A stretch of 16,816 nt of DNA from an uncultured Campylobacteraceae bacterium (GTDB lineage: Bacteria > Campylobacterota > Campylobacteria > Campylobacterales > Arcobacteraceae): contig CAJXPH010000032.1 in assembly GCA_913057765.1 (NCBI GenBank), positions 1 through 16,816 of the forward strand. The letters are read 5' to 3'. Positions 6,902 through 13,595 of the stretch are shown here, piece by piece. Each line of letters opens with the position of its first letter. The first letter of the stretch is position 1. A program made the translations under genes and the position numbers. The notes below the pieces were generated by a model that saw nothing but the letters and a program-made list of their open reading frames with translations, had not been told where the DNA came from and made no database searches.

Positions 6902-7438
6902 TTATTTGATTATTCGTTTATCTACTAAATATTTAGTTAGTATTGAAATAGCATCTTTATGATTTTTTAAAAAATCATCATGAGCATTTTCATTAGTATA
7001 ATTAGTAACAACAAATATACCTGCTACGGGAATCTCAAACTCTCGAGCAACTTGAAGTACTGAAAAAAATTCCATGTTTTCAATACCCATACCATATTCA
7101 TTATATTGTTTCGTTAGTTCAGAATTTGTTGATATATAGTTTGAACTATTAACAATAGTATCGTTTCTTGTCATTTTGTTTTCTGATTCTAAAACATTAT
7201 CAAGAGGTGTGTACGAATCATTTGATAAGAATGATAATTCTAAATTTGCAGCTCTTTTTGATTCTATAATATCAAAAATTTTATGCTCACCGTAACTACC
7301 TGCACTACCAACAAACAATATAAAATCTGGTTTGTTAAATAGACAATGTCTTGTTAAATTAATTGCAGATTCAACTAACCCTACACCAATCGGTTCTGCA
7401 AAATTAAACGTTTCACTTCTTCCTGCACATACTATCAT
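6902..7438 (-). CDS. Purine-nucleoside-phosphorylase-like protein (PNP/UDP/MTAN superfamily)
   Basis: A 178-residue protein, shorter than the 230-290 residues usual for this superfamily and apparently compact at the N-terminus. Recognisable blocks are the phosphate/base-site loop FVGSAGS (42-48), GIENMEFF (118-125), which resembles the family's ME-(S/G)-AA ribose-binding segment, and VVTNYTNENAHDDF (143-156). In MTAN and hexameric PNP the residue after V(S/T) in this last block is the catalytic Asp. Here it is Asn (N146), which recalls the Asn of trimeric PNPs that act on 6-oxopurines. That comparison is from memory and only tentative. The start overlaps the upstream SIMPL gene by ATGA, so translation is coupled. 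The reaction may be phosphorolysis or hydrolysis of a purine nucleoside; the exact substrate is not decided by the sequence. Confidence 0.72.
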   Translation of the reverse strand: MIVCAGRSETFNFAEPIGVGLVESAINLTRHCLFNKPDFILFVGSAGSYGEHKIFDIIESKRAANLELSFLSNDSYTPLDNVLESENKMTRNDTIVNSSNYISTNSELTKQYNEYGMGIENMEFFSVLQVAREFEIPVAGIFVVTNYTNENAHDDFLKNHKDAISILTKYLVDKRIIK

Positions 7439-8106
7439 TCACACTCCAAAACATAATTAGGATTAATCTTTATCTTTTCCTGATTTGATTCAGGAACAGG
7501 GATTGATTTGTTTGATATTGAGGCACTTGCATAAACTGCTCTTTCTCTCATTATCCTTGTTTGATTAGTTGTATTTACGTTAATCTTTTTTACTTTACAA
7601 TCTTTATTGATATCTGAAGATAAAATATTTGCATATCTTTGACCCCAAGTAATTGCTTCTAATCGTAAAAGGTCTAAAGTTACATTATATGTGTCTTCTT
7701 TTACAGTCCAAGAAAGATTTCTAACTGAAACATTTGTATCTCTATTTTTCTTTAACTTTGTTATTTCAGAAATGAATTCATCCATGAATCTAGCTTTACG
7801 AGAGTTTACTTTATATCTTAATTCGCCAACATATCCAATAATTTTTGGAGTGTTATTAGAATACTTATACTTTGGTCTTATATTGTAAATTCCTAGTTTT
7901 CTTTCTACTTTATCAAAACTTTTGATCTTCTTGTTAAAAACTTCAAGACGTTCACCTACAATAATCTCAGTATCATCCATAATTGTTACTACTAAACTTG
8001 TTGTTAAAGTGTCATGAGGAAGCTCATGAGAGAATTTTTTATTAAACTCAACTTCAAACGAAAAAGCAAAAACTGGTATTAATAAAAATAGTTTTAAAAA
8101 TTTCAT
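7435..8106 (-). CDS. Periplasmic SIMPL (DUF541) domain protein
   Basis: A 223-residue secreted protein. The N-terminus MKFLKLFLLIPVFAFS is a typical signal peptide, with cleavage likely near residues 16-17. The rest resembles the SIMPL/DUF541 family: a GYVGELRYKVNSRKA segment (91-105, like the family's GY-x-A-x-x-x-x-x-V strand), a helix with AITWGQRYANILSS (151-164), and a C-terminal strand VYASASISNKSIPVPES. The only cysteines of the mature part, C170 and C222, could form a disulphide. These proteins occur widely in the periplasm of Gram-negatives; no biochemical role is established for this group. The ATG follows directly on the hisF stop, with TAAGGATAT overlapping the end of hisF, and the phosphorylase-like gene overlaps its own end. 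Identification rests on pattern recognition of a divergent family. Confidence 0.68.
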   Translation of the reverse strand: MKFLKLFLLIPVFAFSFEVEFNKKFSHELPHDTLTTSLVVTIMDDTEIIVGERLEVFNKKIKSFDKVERKLGIYNIRPKYKYSNNTPKIIGYVGELRYKVNSRKARFMDEFISEITKLKKNRDTNVSVRNLSWTVKEDTYNVTLDLLRLEAITWGQRYANILSSDINKDCKVKKINVNTTNQTRIMRERAVYASASISNKSIPVPESNQEKIKINPNYVLECE

Positions 8107-8868
8107 TTATATCCTTACTGGTATATTATTATCTTTTAAATAATGTTTTAGTTCCATAATATCAATCTCTTTAAAGTGAAAAATTGAAGCTGCAAGAGCC
8201 GCACTTGCTCCATGTTCAAAAGCTTCTTTCATATGTGCCATAGTTCCTGCTCCACCACTTGCAATAACAGGGATATCAATAATAGAAGAGATCTTTTCAG
8301 TAATATTTAGTTCAAATCCAGTTTTTGCACCATCTGTATCCATAGAAGTAAGTAATATTTCACCTGCACCTCTGTTATATACTTCCCTAGCCCACTCTAC
8401 TGCATCTAAACCTGTATCTTCTCTACCACCTTTTACAAAGACATGATAAGAACCATCTTCAACTTTCTTAACATCAATTGCAACAACAATACATTGACTC
8501 CCGAATCTTTTTGAACTTTCATCAATAAAGTCAGGATTAACAACAGCTGAAGAATTTACAGATACTTTATCGCACCCTACATTAAGTAATTTATATATAT
8601 CTTCAAGTTTTCTAATTCCACCACCAACTGTTAGTGGGATGAAAACTTCTTTAGCAACATCTTTTACAATATCAACAATAGTGTCTCTATTCTCGTGACT
8701 TGCAGTAATATCAAGGAAAGTGATTTCATCAGCACCTTCGTTGTTGTATCTTTTTGCAACTTCTACAGGGTTTCCTGCATCACGAAGACCAACAAAATTC
8801 ACACCTTTAACAACTCTACCATCTTTAACATCTAGACATGGAATAATTCTTTTTGCAAAACTACTCAA
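8107..8868 (-). CDS. hisF: Imidazole glycerol phosphate synthase, cyclase subunit HisF
   Basis: A 253-residue (beta/alpha)8-barrel enzyme of histidine biosynthesis. With HisH it turns PRFAR plus ammonia into imidazole glycerol phosphate and AICAR. The catalytic aspartates are D13 (in PCLDVKDGRVVKG) and D132 (in VVAIDVKK), matching D11 and D130 of the T. maritima enzyme. Phosphate-site loops VGGGIR (81-86) and SGGAGTM (204-210) are intact. The start is TTG at 8868 with TAAGGG six bases upstream; the first residues MSSFAKRIIPCLDV are exactly the family start and no ATG is available nearby. It is the first gene of the minus-strand unit, away from any other his gene in the window. The ribosome-binding site may be sequestered in a hairpin (8870..8902). 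Confidence 0.97.
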   Translation of the reverse strand: MSSFAKRIIPCLDVKDGRVVKGVNFVGLRDAGNPVEVAKRYNNEGADEITFLDITASHENRDTIVDIVKDVAKEVFIPLTVGGGIRKLEDIYKLLNVGCDKVSVNSSAVVNPDFIDESSKRFGSQCIVVAIDVKKVEDGSYHVFVKGGREDTGLDAVEWAREVYNRGAGEILLTSMDTDGAKTGFELNITEKISSIIDIPVIASGGAGTMAHMKEAFEHGASAALAASIFHFKEIDIMELKHYLKDNNIPVRI

Positions 8869-8869
8869 T

Positions 8870-8914
8870 ATATACCCTTATTGCTTTTAATTAAAGGGAT
8901 ATTATCTAATTATA
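8870..8914 (-). promoter_or_regulatory. hisF promoter and SD-sequestering leader hairpin
   Basis: On the minus strand a consensus TATAAT (plus 8909..8914) would place the transcript start near 8902. The leader begins with ATATCCCTT (plus 8894..8902), which can pair with AAGGGTATAT (plus 8870..8879). The stem is 9 bp with one bulged base and a 14-nt loop, and it covers the hisF ribosome-binding site right up to the TTG start. No clear -35 is seen. The divergent ksgA promoter must share this 75-bp region; candidate plus-strand -10 boxes are TATAAG (8911..8916) and TATACT (8928..8933). Confidence 0.5.
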
Positions 8915-8943
8915 AGTTAAAAGCAGATATACTCTTTCTTCTT

Positions 8944-9747
8944 ATGGAAAACAGAATAAAAGCAAAAAAGAGATTTGGACAAAATTTCTTAAAAGATAAC
9001 AGTATTTTAGCAAGGATCATCCAATCGATGCCCAACAACAATAACCACATTGTGGAAATTGGGCCTGGCTTAGGTGATTTGACACAAAATTTAGTCAAAT
9101 ACAAAGATACGACTGCATATGAAGTCGATACTGATCTAATCAGTATTTTAGAGTCAAAATTTGCAATAGAAATAAAAAACGAGCGATTTAAACTTCTCCA
9201 CACAGACGTTTTAGAAGCTTGGGATAGAACAGGTACTTTGCACGACAGCAAATATGATTTGATAGCAAATCTGCCGTATTATATTGCAACAAATATTATA
9301 TTAAGAGCATTTGAAGATATTAATTGTGAGAACATTATAGTAATGATTCAAAAAGAAGTAGCTCAAAAATTCTCTGCTCATGTAGGGGATAAAGAGTACT
9401 CTTCACTTGGAGTTATTACTGAATTGATATCAAAAGAATCACGGATACTATTTGACGTTCCGCCAGAATCTTTTGATCCTTCGCCAAAAGTTATGTCTTC
9501 GGTATTATATATATCAAAAGATGCTAACGTAGCATTAGATAAGGATTTTAATAAGTTTTTAAAAGCTTGTTTCTCTCAACCGAGAAAAAAGCTTTCAAAA
9601 AATATATCTTCCGTAATAGATAAAGAAACTTTATCTAATATCTATGATGAACTTAATTTAAAAGAAACTCTTCGACCTCATGAAGTTAGCGCATCTTTGT
9701 ATAGCCAAATGTATACAAAGGTAAAAGATGGAAAACAACGAAGCTAA
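8944..9747 (+). CDS. ksgA: 16S rRNA (adenine1518/1519-N6) dimethyltransferase KsgA/RsmA
   Basis: A 267-residue methyltransferase that dimethylates two adjacent adenosines in the 3' hairpin of 16S rRNA during late 30S assembly. It has the Rossmann SAM motif EIGPGLGD (38-45), the catalytic NLPYY (109-113) and the family start AKKRFGQNFLKDNSIL. The frame is open back to 8881, but ATG 8944 (MENRIKAKK) is chosen. It gives the standard N-terminus, and the extra 21 upstream residues are not family-like and would use up the divergent promoter region. No good ribosome-binding site precedes it (CTTTCTTCTT). With the -10 at 8928 the mRNA would be nearly leaderless; with the one at 8911 the leader would be about 20 nt. 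First gene of the long plus-strand operon; its end overlaps rnj by 20 bp. Confidence 0.95.
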   Translation: MENRIKAKKRFGQNFLKDNSILARIIQSMPNNNNHIVEIGPGLGDLTQNLVKYKDTTAYEVDTDLISILESKFAIEIKNERFKLLHTDVLEAWDRTGTLHDSKYDLIANLPYYIATNIILRAFEDINCENIIVMIQKEVAQKFSAHVGDKEYSSLGVITELISKESRILFDVPPESFDPSPKVMSSVLYISKDANVALDKDFNKFLKACFSQPRKKLSKNISSVIDKETLSNIYDELNLKETLRPHEVSASLYSQMYTKVKDGKQRS

Positions 9748-11713
9748 AAAGCCTCAAGAGACAAAAGTAGAGTCACCAAAGACTCAAGAGAAAAAGACAG
9801 AGTCGCCAAAGACTCAAAATACAACTGAAAATAAAAACAATTCAGTTCCTGTTAATAAGCCTGATCAAGCTAAACCAGCAGGTGAGAAAAAATCTTTTAA
9901 CAAAAAAAGAAAACCAAATCATAATAACCGAGCAAGAGCAATTAATAGTAAAACAAATTCTACTTGGATAAATGACTTAAAGAAAGCTCATATTATTAAT
10001 GAAAAGTCTCATAAAGACAGACTAAACCCACACCATAAATTAAATCTAGGAACTAACGCAAAAGTTAGGATTACTCCACTAGGTGGACTAGGTGAAATTG
10101 GTGGGAATATGATGGTTATTGAAACTGAAAACTCTGCAATTGTTGTTGATGTAGGGATGAGTTTCCCAGATGAAGATATGCATGGAGTGGATATTTTAAT
10201 CCCAGACTTCACATATCTTAGACAAATAAAAGATAAAATTGCAGCAATTGTTATTACTCATGGTCACGAAGATCATATTGGTGCAATGCCTTATTTATTT
10301 AAAGAATTACAATTCCCAATTTATGGAACATCTTTACCATTAGAAATGATTGGTTCAAAATTTGACGAACATAAAATTAAACAGCATAGAGATTTATTTC
10401 ATCCTGTAGAAAAAAGAACTCAAATAAAAATTGGTGATTTTGAAGTTGAATGGATACATGTTACTCACTCTATCATTGATGCATCGTCTTTAGCAATTAA
10501 AACAGAAGCTGGAACAATCATTCATACAGGTGACTTTAAAATTGACCATACTCCAATTGATGGTTTTCCTACAGACTTACATAGATATGCACATTATGGA
10601 GAAGAAGGTGTTTTACTTTTAATGTCAGATTCTACAAATTCACATTCTCCAGGTTTCACAAAATCTGAAAAAACTGTAGGGCCAACGTTTGATAGAATAT
10701 TCTCTACAACAACAGGTAGAGTTATTATGTCAACTTTCTCTTCAAATATTCATAGAGTTGCGCAAGCAATTGAGCATGGTATTAAATATGGAAGAAAAGT
10801 TTGTGTAATTGGTAGATCAATGGAAAAGAACTTAGATTTAGCAATGAGTTTAGGATATATCAAATTTCCAAAAGATCAATTTATTGACGCACATGAAGTG
10901 AATAAATACCAAGATAAAGAAGTTCTAATAATTACAACTGGTTCACAAGGTGAAGCAATGTCAGCATTATATAGAATGTCAATTCACGAACACAGACATA
11001 TTAAAATTAAGCCAGGTGATCAAATCATTTTATCTGCAAGAGCAATTCCAGGAAATGAAGGTAGTGTATCTAAAATTATTAACCACTTACTAAAAGCTGG
11101 TGCTAAAGTTGCATACCAAGATTTCAGTGAAATTCATGTTTCTGGTCATGCTGCACAAGAAGAACAAAAATTAATGTTAAGACTTTGTAAACCAAAATTC
11201 TTTATGCCTATTCATGGTGAATATAATCATGCGGTTAGACATCAAAAAACTGGTGTAGACTGTGGTGTTTTAGAAAGAAATACATACATTATGACAGATG
11301 GTGAACAAATTGAAGTAACACCAAAATATCTTAAAAAAGTAAAATCAGTTAAAACTGGAAAAGTTTATATCGATAACCAATTAAACAATAAAATTGCGGA
11401 TGATATTGTTATGGATAGACAAACAATGGCAAACGAAGGTGTTGTTATGATTGTTGCACAAATTAATGCTGATGATAGAAAAATGGAACAAAGACCAAGA
11501 GTATCTTCATTTGGGTTAGTACCTGACAAACAAGATAAATTCTTCTCAAAAGAAATTGAAGATTTATTAGTTACTTTCTTAGAGAATGCAAAAGAAGGCA
11601 TCTTTAAGAATAATAAAGTCTTTGAAGATGAAATTAGAAAAGTAGTTAGAAAACATTGTATTAGAAAATATAAAAAATACCCAATGATTGTACCAACACT
11701 TTTTGTTCAATAA
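9728..11713 (+). CDS. rnj: Ribonuclease J
   Basis: A 661-residue metallo-beta-lactamase/beta-CASP nuclease with 5'-3' exo- and endonuclease activity, the central RNA decay enzyme in Campylobacterota. The core starts near residue 113 (VRITPLGGLGEIGGNMM). Zinc ligands are in HGHEDH (178-183) and HTGDFK (266-271), followed by the beta-CASP signatures SARAIPGNEG and HVSGHA and by MPIHGEYNHAVRH. The first 110 or so residues are a Lys/Asn/Pro/Gln-rich disordered tail containing a near-repeat ESPKTQ (15-20 and 25-30). H. pylori RNase J has a comparable N-terminal extension, so this is a lineage trait. The start ATG lies inside the ksgA end (20-bp overlap), consistent with coupled translation. kdsD follows after 8 bp. 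In H. pylori RNase J works with a DEAD-box helicase, which is not in this window. Confidence 0.96.
   Translation: MENNEAKKPQETKVESPKTQEKKTESPKTQNTTENKNNSVPVNKPDQAKPAGEKKSFNKKRKPNHNNRARAINSKTNSTWINDLKKAHIINEKSHKDRLNPHHKLNLGTNAKVRITPLGGLGEIGGNMMVIETENSAIVVDVGMSFPDEDMHGVDILIPDFTYLRQIKDKIAAIVITHGHEDHIGAMPYLFKELQFPIYGTSLPLEMIGSKFDEHKIKQHRDLFHPVEKRTQIKIGDFEVEWIHVTHSIIDASSLAIKTEAGTIIHTGDFKIDHTPIDGFPTDLHRYAHYGEEGVLLLMSDSTNSHSPGFTKSEKTVGPTFDRIFSTTTGRVIMSTFSSNIHRVAQAIEHGIKYGRKVCVIGRSMEKNLDLAMSLGYIKFPKDQFIDAHEVNKYQDKEVLIITTGSQGEAMSALYRMSIHEHRHIKIKPGDQIILSARAIPGNEGSVSKIINHLLKAGAKVAYQDFSEIHVSGHAAQEEQKLMLRLCKPKFFMPIHGEYNHAVRHQKTGVDCGVLERNTYIMTDGEQIEVTPKYLKKVKSVKTGKVYIDNQLNNKIADDIVMDRQTMANEGVVMIVAQINADDRKMEQRPRVSSFGLVPDKQDKFFSKEIEDLLVTFLENAKEGIFKNNKVFEDEIRKVVRKHCIRKYKKYPMIVPTLFVQ
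9770..9817 (+). repeat. In-frame repeat in the RNase J tail
   Basis: Two near-identical 18-bp units at 9770..9787 and 9800..9817 (one base different) start 30 bp apart and each encode ESPKTQ. Together with similar flanks they look like a duplication of a 30-bp block that lengthened the disordered tail. Confidence 0.8.
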
Positions 11714-11721
11714 GGATAAAA

Positions 11722-12687
11722 ATGAATTTCAATGAAATTGCTAAAGAAGTCTTAGACACAGAAGCAAATGAATTAACATTAGCTGCTAAAAATATTTCAT
11801 CATTTGATTTAGAAAAAGCAGTTGATTTAATTATGACGTGTAAAGGTAAGCTAATTATCACAGGTGTTGGTAAATCTGGACTTGTTGGTGCAAAAATTGC
11901 AGCAACTTTAGCGAGCACTGGAACTTCATCATTTTTCCTACATCCTACAGAAGCTATGCATGGTGACTTAGGTATGATTGGAAAAGAAGATGTTGTTCTA
12001 GGAATTTCATATAGTGGGGAGAGTGAAGAATTAATTCAACTTCTTCCTCACTTAAAAAGATTTGATATTCCTCTTATTGCAATGGCTAGAGATGAAAACT
12101 CAACTCTTGGAAAATACTCTGATTTCTTCATAAATATATCTGTAACTAAAGAAGCTTGTCCTCTTGACACAGCACCTACATCTTCGACAACATTAACTAT
12201 GGCTATGGGTGATGTACTTGCAGTTTGTTTAATGCACAAAAGAAACTTTAAAAAAGAAGATTTCGCATCTTTTCATCCTGGTGGAAGTTTAGGAAAAAAA
12301 CTTTTTATTAAAGTTGATGATTTGTTAAAAAAAGAAAATCTTCCTATTGTTTCACGTGAAACGAAATTGAAAGATGCAATTGTAGTAATGAGTGAAGGTC
12401 GATTAGGGAATGTACTTATAACAGATAAAGATGGTAAACTCACATCTGTCCTAAGTGACGGAGATTTAAGAAGAGCATTAATGAATTCTGACTTCTCAAT
12501 TGAATGTGAAGTAGAATCAATTGCAACAAAAAATCCAAGAACAATTAATGACAAAAATTTACTAGCAAGTGATGCACTAAAAATAATTGAAGATTATAAA
12601 ATACAACTATTAGTTGTAGTAGACGAAAATGAAAAACTAGTTGGAGTGATTCATATTCACGATTTAATTGAAGCAGGTATAAAATAA
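11722..12687 (+). CDS. kdsD: Arabinose-5-phosphate isomerase (KdsD/KpsF)
   Basis: A 321-residue cytosolic sugar isomerase converting ribulose-5-phosphate to arabinose-5-phosphate, the precursor of Kdo in lipooligosaccharide or capsule. An SIS domain (about 40-175) shows GVGKSGLVGAKIAATLASTG, HPTEAMHGDLG with H80, SYSGESEEL (97-105) and FHPGGSLGKKL with H185. Two CBS domains follow (about 205-262 and 268-321). The length equals the standard SIS-CBS-CBS form. The ATG follows TAAGGAT, in which the rnj stop doubles as part of the ribosome-binding site; the end overlaps rluB by one base (TAATG). No other Kdo or capsule genes are near, so a general Kdo role is more likely than a capsule-specific one. 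A parS-like site is embedded at codons 210-214 and uses CGT for R212, the only CGT among its eight arginines. Confidence 0.95.
   Translation: MNFNEIAKEVLDTEANELTLAAKNISSFDLEKAVDLIMTCKGKLIITGVGKSGLVGAKIAATLASTGTSSFFLHPTEAMHGDLGMIGKEDVVLGISYSGESEELIQLLPHLKRFDIPLIAMARDENSTLGKYSDFFINISVTKEACPLDTAPTSSTTLTMAMGDVLAVCLMHKRNFKKEDFASFHPGGSLGKKLFIKVDDLLKKENLPIVSRETKLKDAIVVMSEGRLGNVLITDKDGKLTSVLSDGDLRRALMNSDFSIECEVESIATKNPRTINDKNLLASDALKIIEDYKIQLLVVVDENEKLVGVIHIHDLIEAGIK
12348..12363. promoter_or_regulatory. Second parS-like ParB-binding site, inside kdsD
   Basis: TGTTTCACGTGAAACG matches the conserved parS in 15 of 16 bases, with the perfect 14-bp palindrome GTTTCACGTGAAAC at 12349..12362, identical to the site at the rlmN start. 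In frame it encodes V-S-R-E-T in the linker between the SIS domain and the first CBS domain. parS sites lying inside genes are common in other bacteria. Occupancy by ParB is inferred. Confidence 0.82.
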
Positions 12688-13595
12688 TGAAACAATATAT
12701 AAAAAGAGATAGCAGAGATAGTAGAGACAGTAGAGATAGCAGACCTAGTAAACCTAACAAAGATAAGAAAGATGAAAGAGAAGAAGTAGCAGAACCAATT
12801 AGACTTAATAAATTTATTTCTCACAATAGTACTTACTCAAGAAGAGAAGCAGATAAAATTATAGCAGAAGGTAAAGTATTTTTAAATGGAAAAGTTGTAA
12901 CTGACTTAGCTACGAAAGTATCTGAATCTGATGATGTCAAAATTGGTAAACAATCTATCAAAGAAGATAAAAAAAGAATGTATACAGTAATCATTTACAA
13001 TAAACCAAAAGGTGAGCTTGTTACAAAACATGACCCTCAAGGTAGAAAAGTAATCTTTGATTCACTTGATAACAAGTACAAACACTTTATGCCAATTGGA
13101 AGACTTGATTATGCAAGTGAAGGATTAGTATTATTAACAGACTCAGTTGATGTTGCAAATAAACTTATGCATTCAAATTTAGAAAGAATATATAAAATCA
13201 AAGTAGATGGGAAAATTCATCCTAAAGTTGAAGAAGCAATGAAAAATGGTTTAGAATTAGAAGATGCTTCTAGTGGAGCACATGAATTGTCTAAGATTAA
13301 ATCAATGAGTTTTGAACCATTTATTGCATATCAAATTTTGACAAATGGAGATACTTTCTCTAAAATTAAAGTTGGTATTTCTGAAGGTAAGAATAGAGAG
13401 TTAAGAAGATTCTTTGGACACTTTGGATTAGAAATAATGGATTTAAAAAGATTTGAATTTGGAGGAATATCACTTAACAATTTGCCAACAGGTAAAAGTA
13501 GATATTTAACTAGAGATGAATATAAAGACCTAAGACATTTTGTAAATAGTACTGAGATTTACAAAAGTAAAAACAACTATAGTGATAATGACTGA
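12687..13595 (+). CDS. rluB: 23S rRNA pseudouridine synthase (RsuA/RluB family)
   Basis: A 302-residue enzyme that isomerises a specific uridine of 23S rRNA (U2605 in the E. coli RluB system). An S4 RNA-binding domain lies at about 38-85 (RLNKFISHNSTYSRREADKI). The catalytic domain has the family motif PIGRLDYASEGLVLLT with catalytic D141, and a later GKNRELRRFFGHFG segment. The first 37 residues are a charged tail containing four DSR tripeptides (8-19), followed by Lys- and Glu-rich sequence. The start overlaps the kdsD stop (TAATG), so expression is coupled. RluB is preferred over RsuA or RluE from the position in the rnj-kdsD cluster and the overall sequence; exact target specificity is not proven. 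Confidence 0.9.
   Translation: MKQYIKRDSRDSRDSRDSRPSKPNKDKKDEREEVAEPIRLNKFISHNSTYSRREADKIIAEGKVFLNGKVVTDLATKVSESDDVKIGKQSIKEDKKRMYTVIIYNKPKGELVTKHDPQGRKVIFDSLDNKYKHFMPIGRLDYASEGLVLLTDSVDVANKLMHSNLERIYKIKVDGKIHPKVEEAMKNGLELEDASSGAHELSKIKSMSFEPFIAYQILTNGDTFSKIKVGISEGKNRELRRFFGHFGLEIMDLKRFEFGGISLNNLPTGKSRYLTRDEYKDLRHFVNSTEIYKSKNNYSDND
12708..12743 (+). repeat. Four tandem 9-bp units coding DSR in rluB
   Basis: The four units are GATAGCAGA, GATAGTAGA, GACAGTAGA and GATAGCAGA. They are in frame and encode (Asp-Ser-Arg)4. Copy-number change here would alter tail length without shifting the frame. Because the copies differ at synonymous positions, the array is not a very recent expansion. Confidence 0.9.

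Noticed and set aside
7407..7414. GTTTCAC half-site in the phosphorylase-like gene as a third parS
   Set aside because: Only one half is present (followed by TTCTTCC); no palindrome.
8881..8943. Longer KsgA starting at 8881
   Set aside because: The 21 extra residues are hydrophobic and unlike the family N-terminus, and the extension would overlap the divergent promoters; ATG 8944 fits.
8869..8943. Replication origin at the divergent strand switch between the parS sites
   Set aside because: The gap is only 75 bp, with no DnaA-box cluster, no AT-rich unwinding repeats and no dnaA or dnaN nearby; parS sites do not by themselves mark oriC.
12545..12760. Minus-strand Leu/Ser-rich ORF over the rluB start
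   Set aside because: It is simply the complement of the DSR tandem repeats and the end of kdsD.
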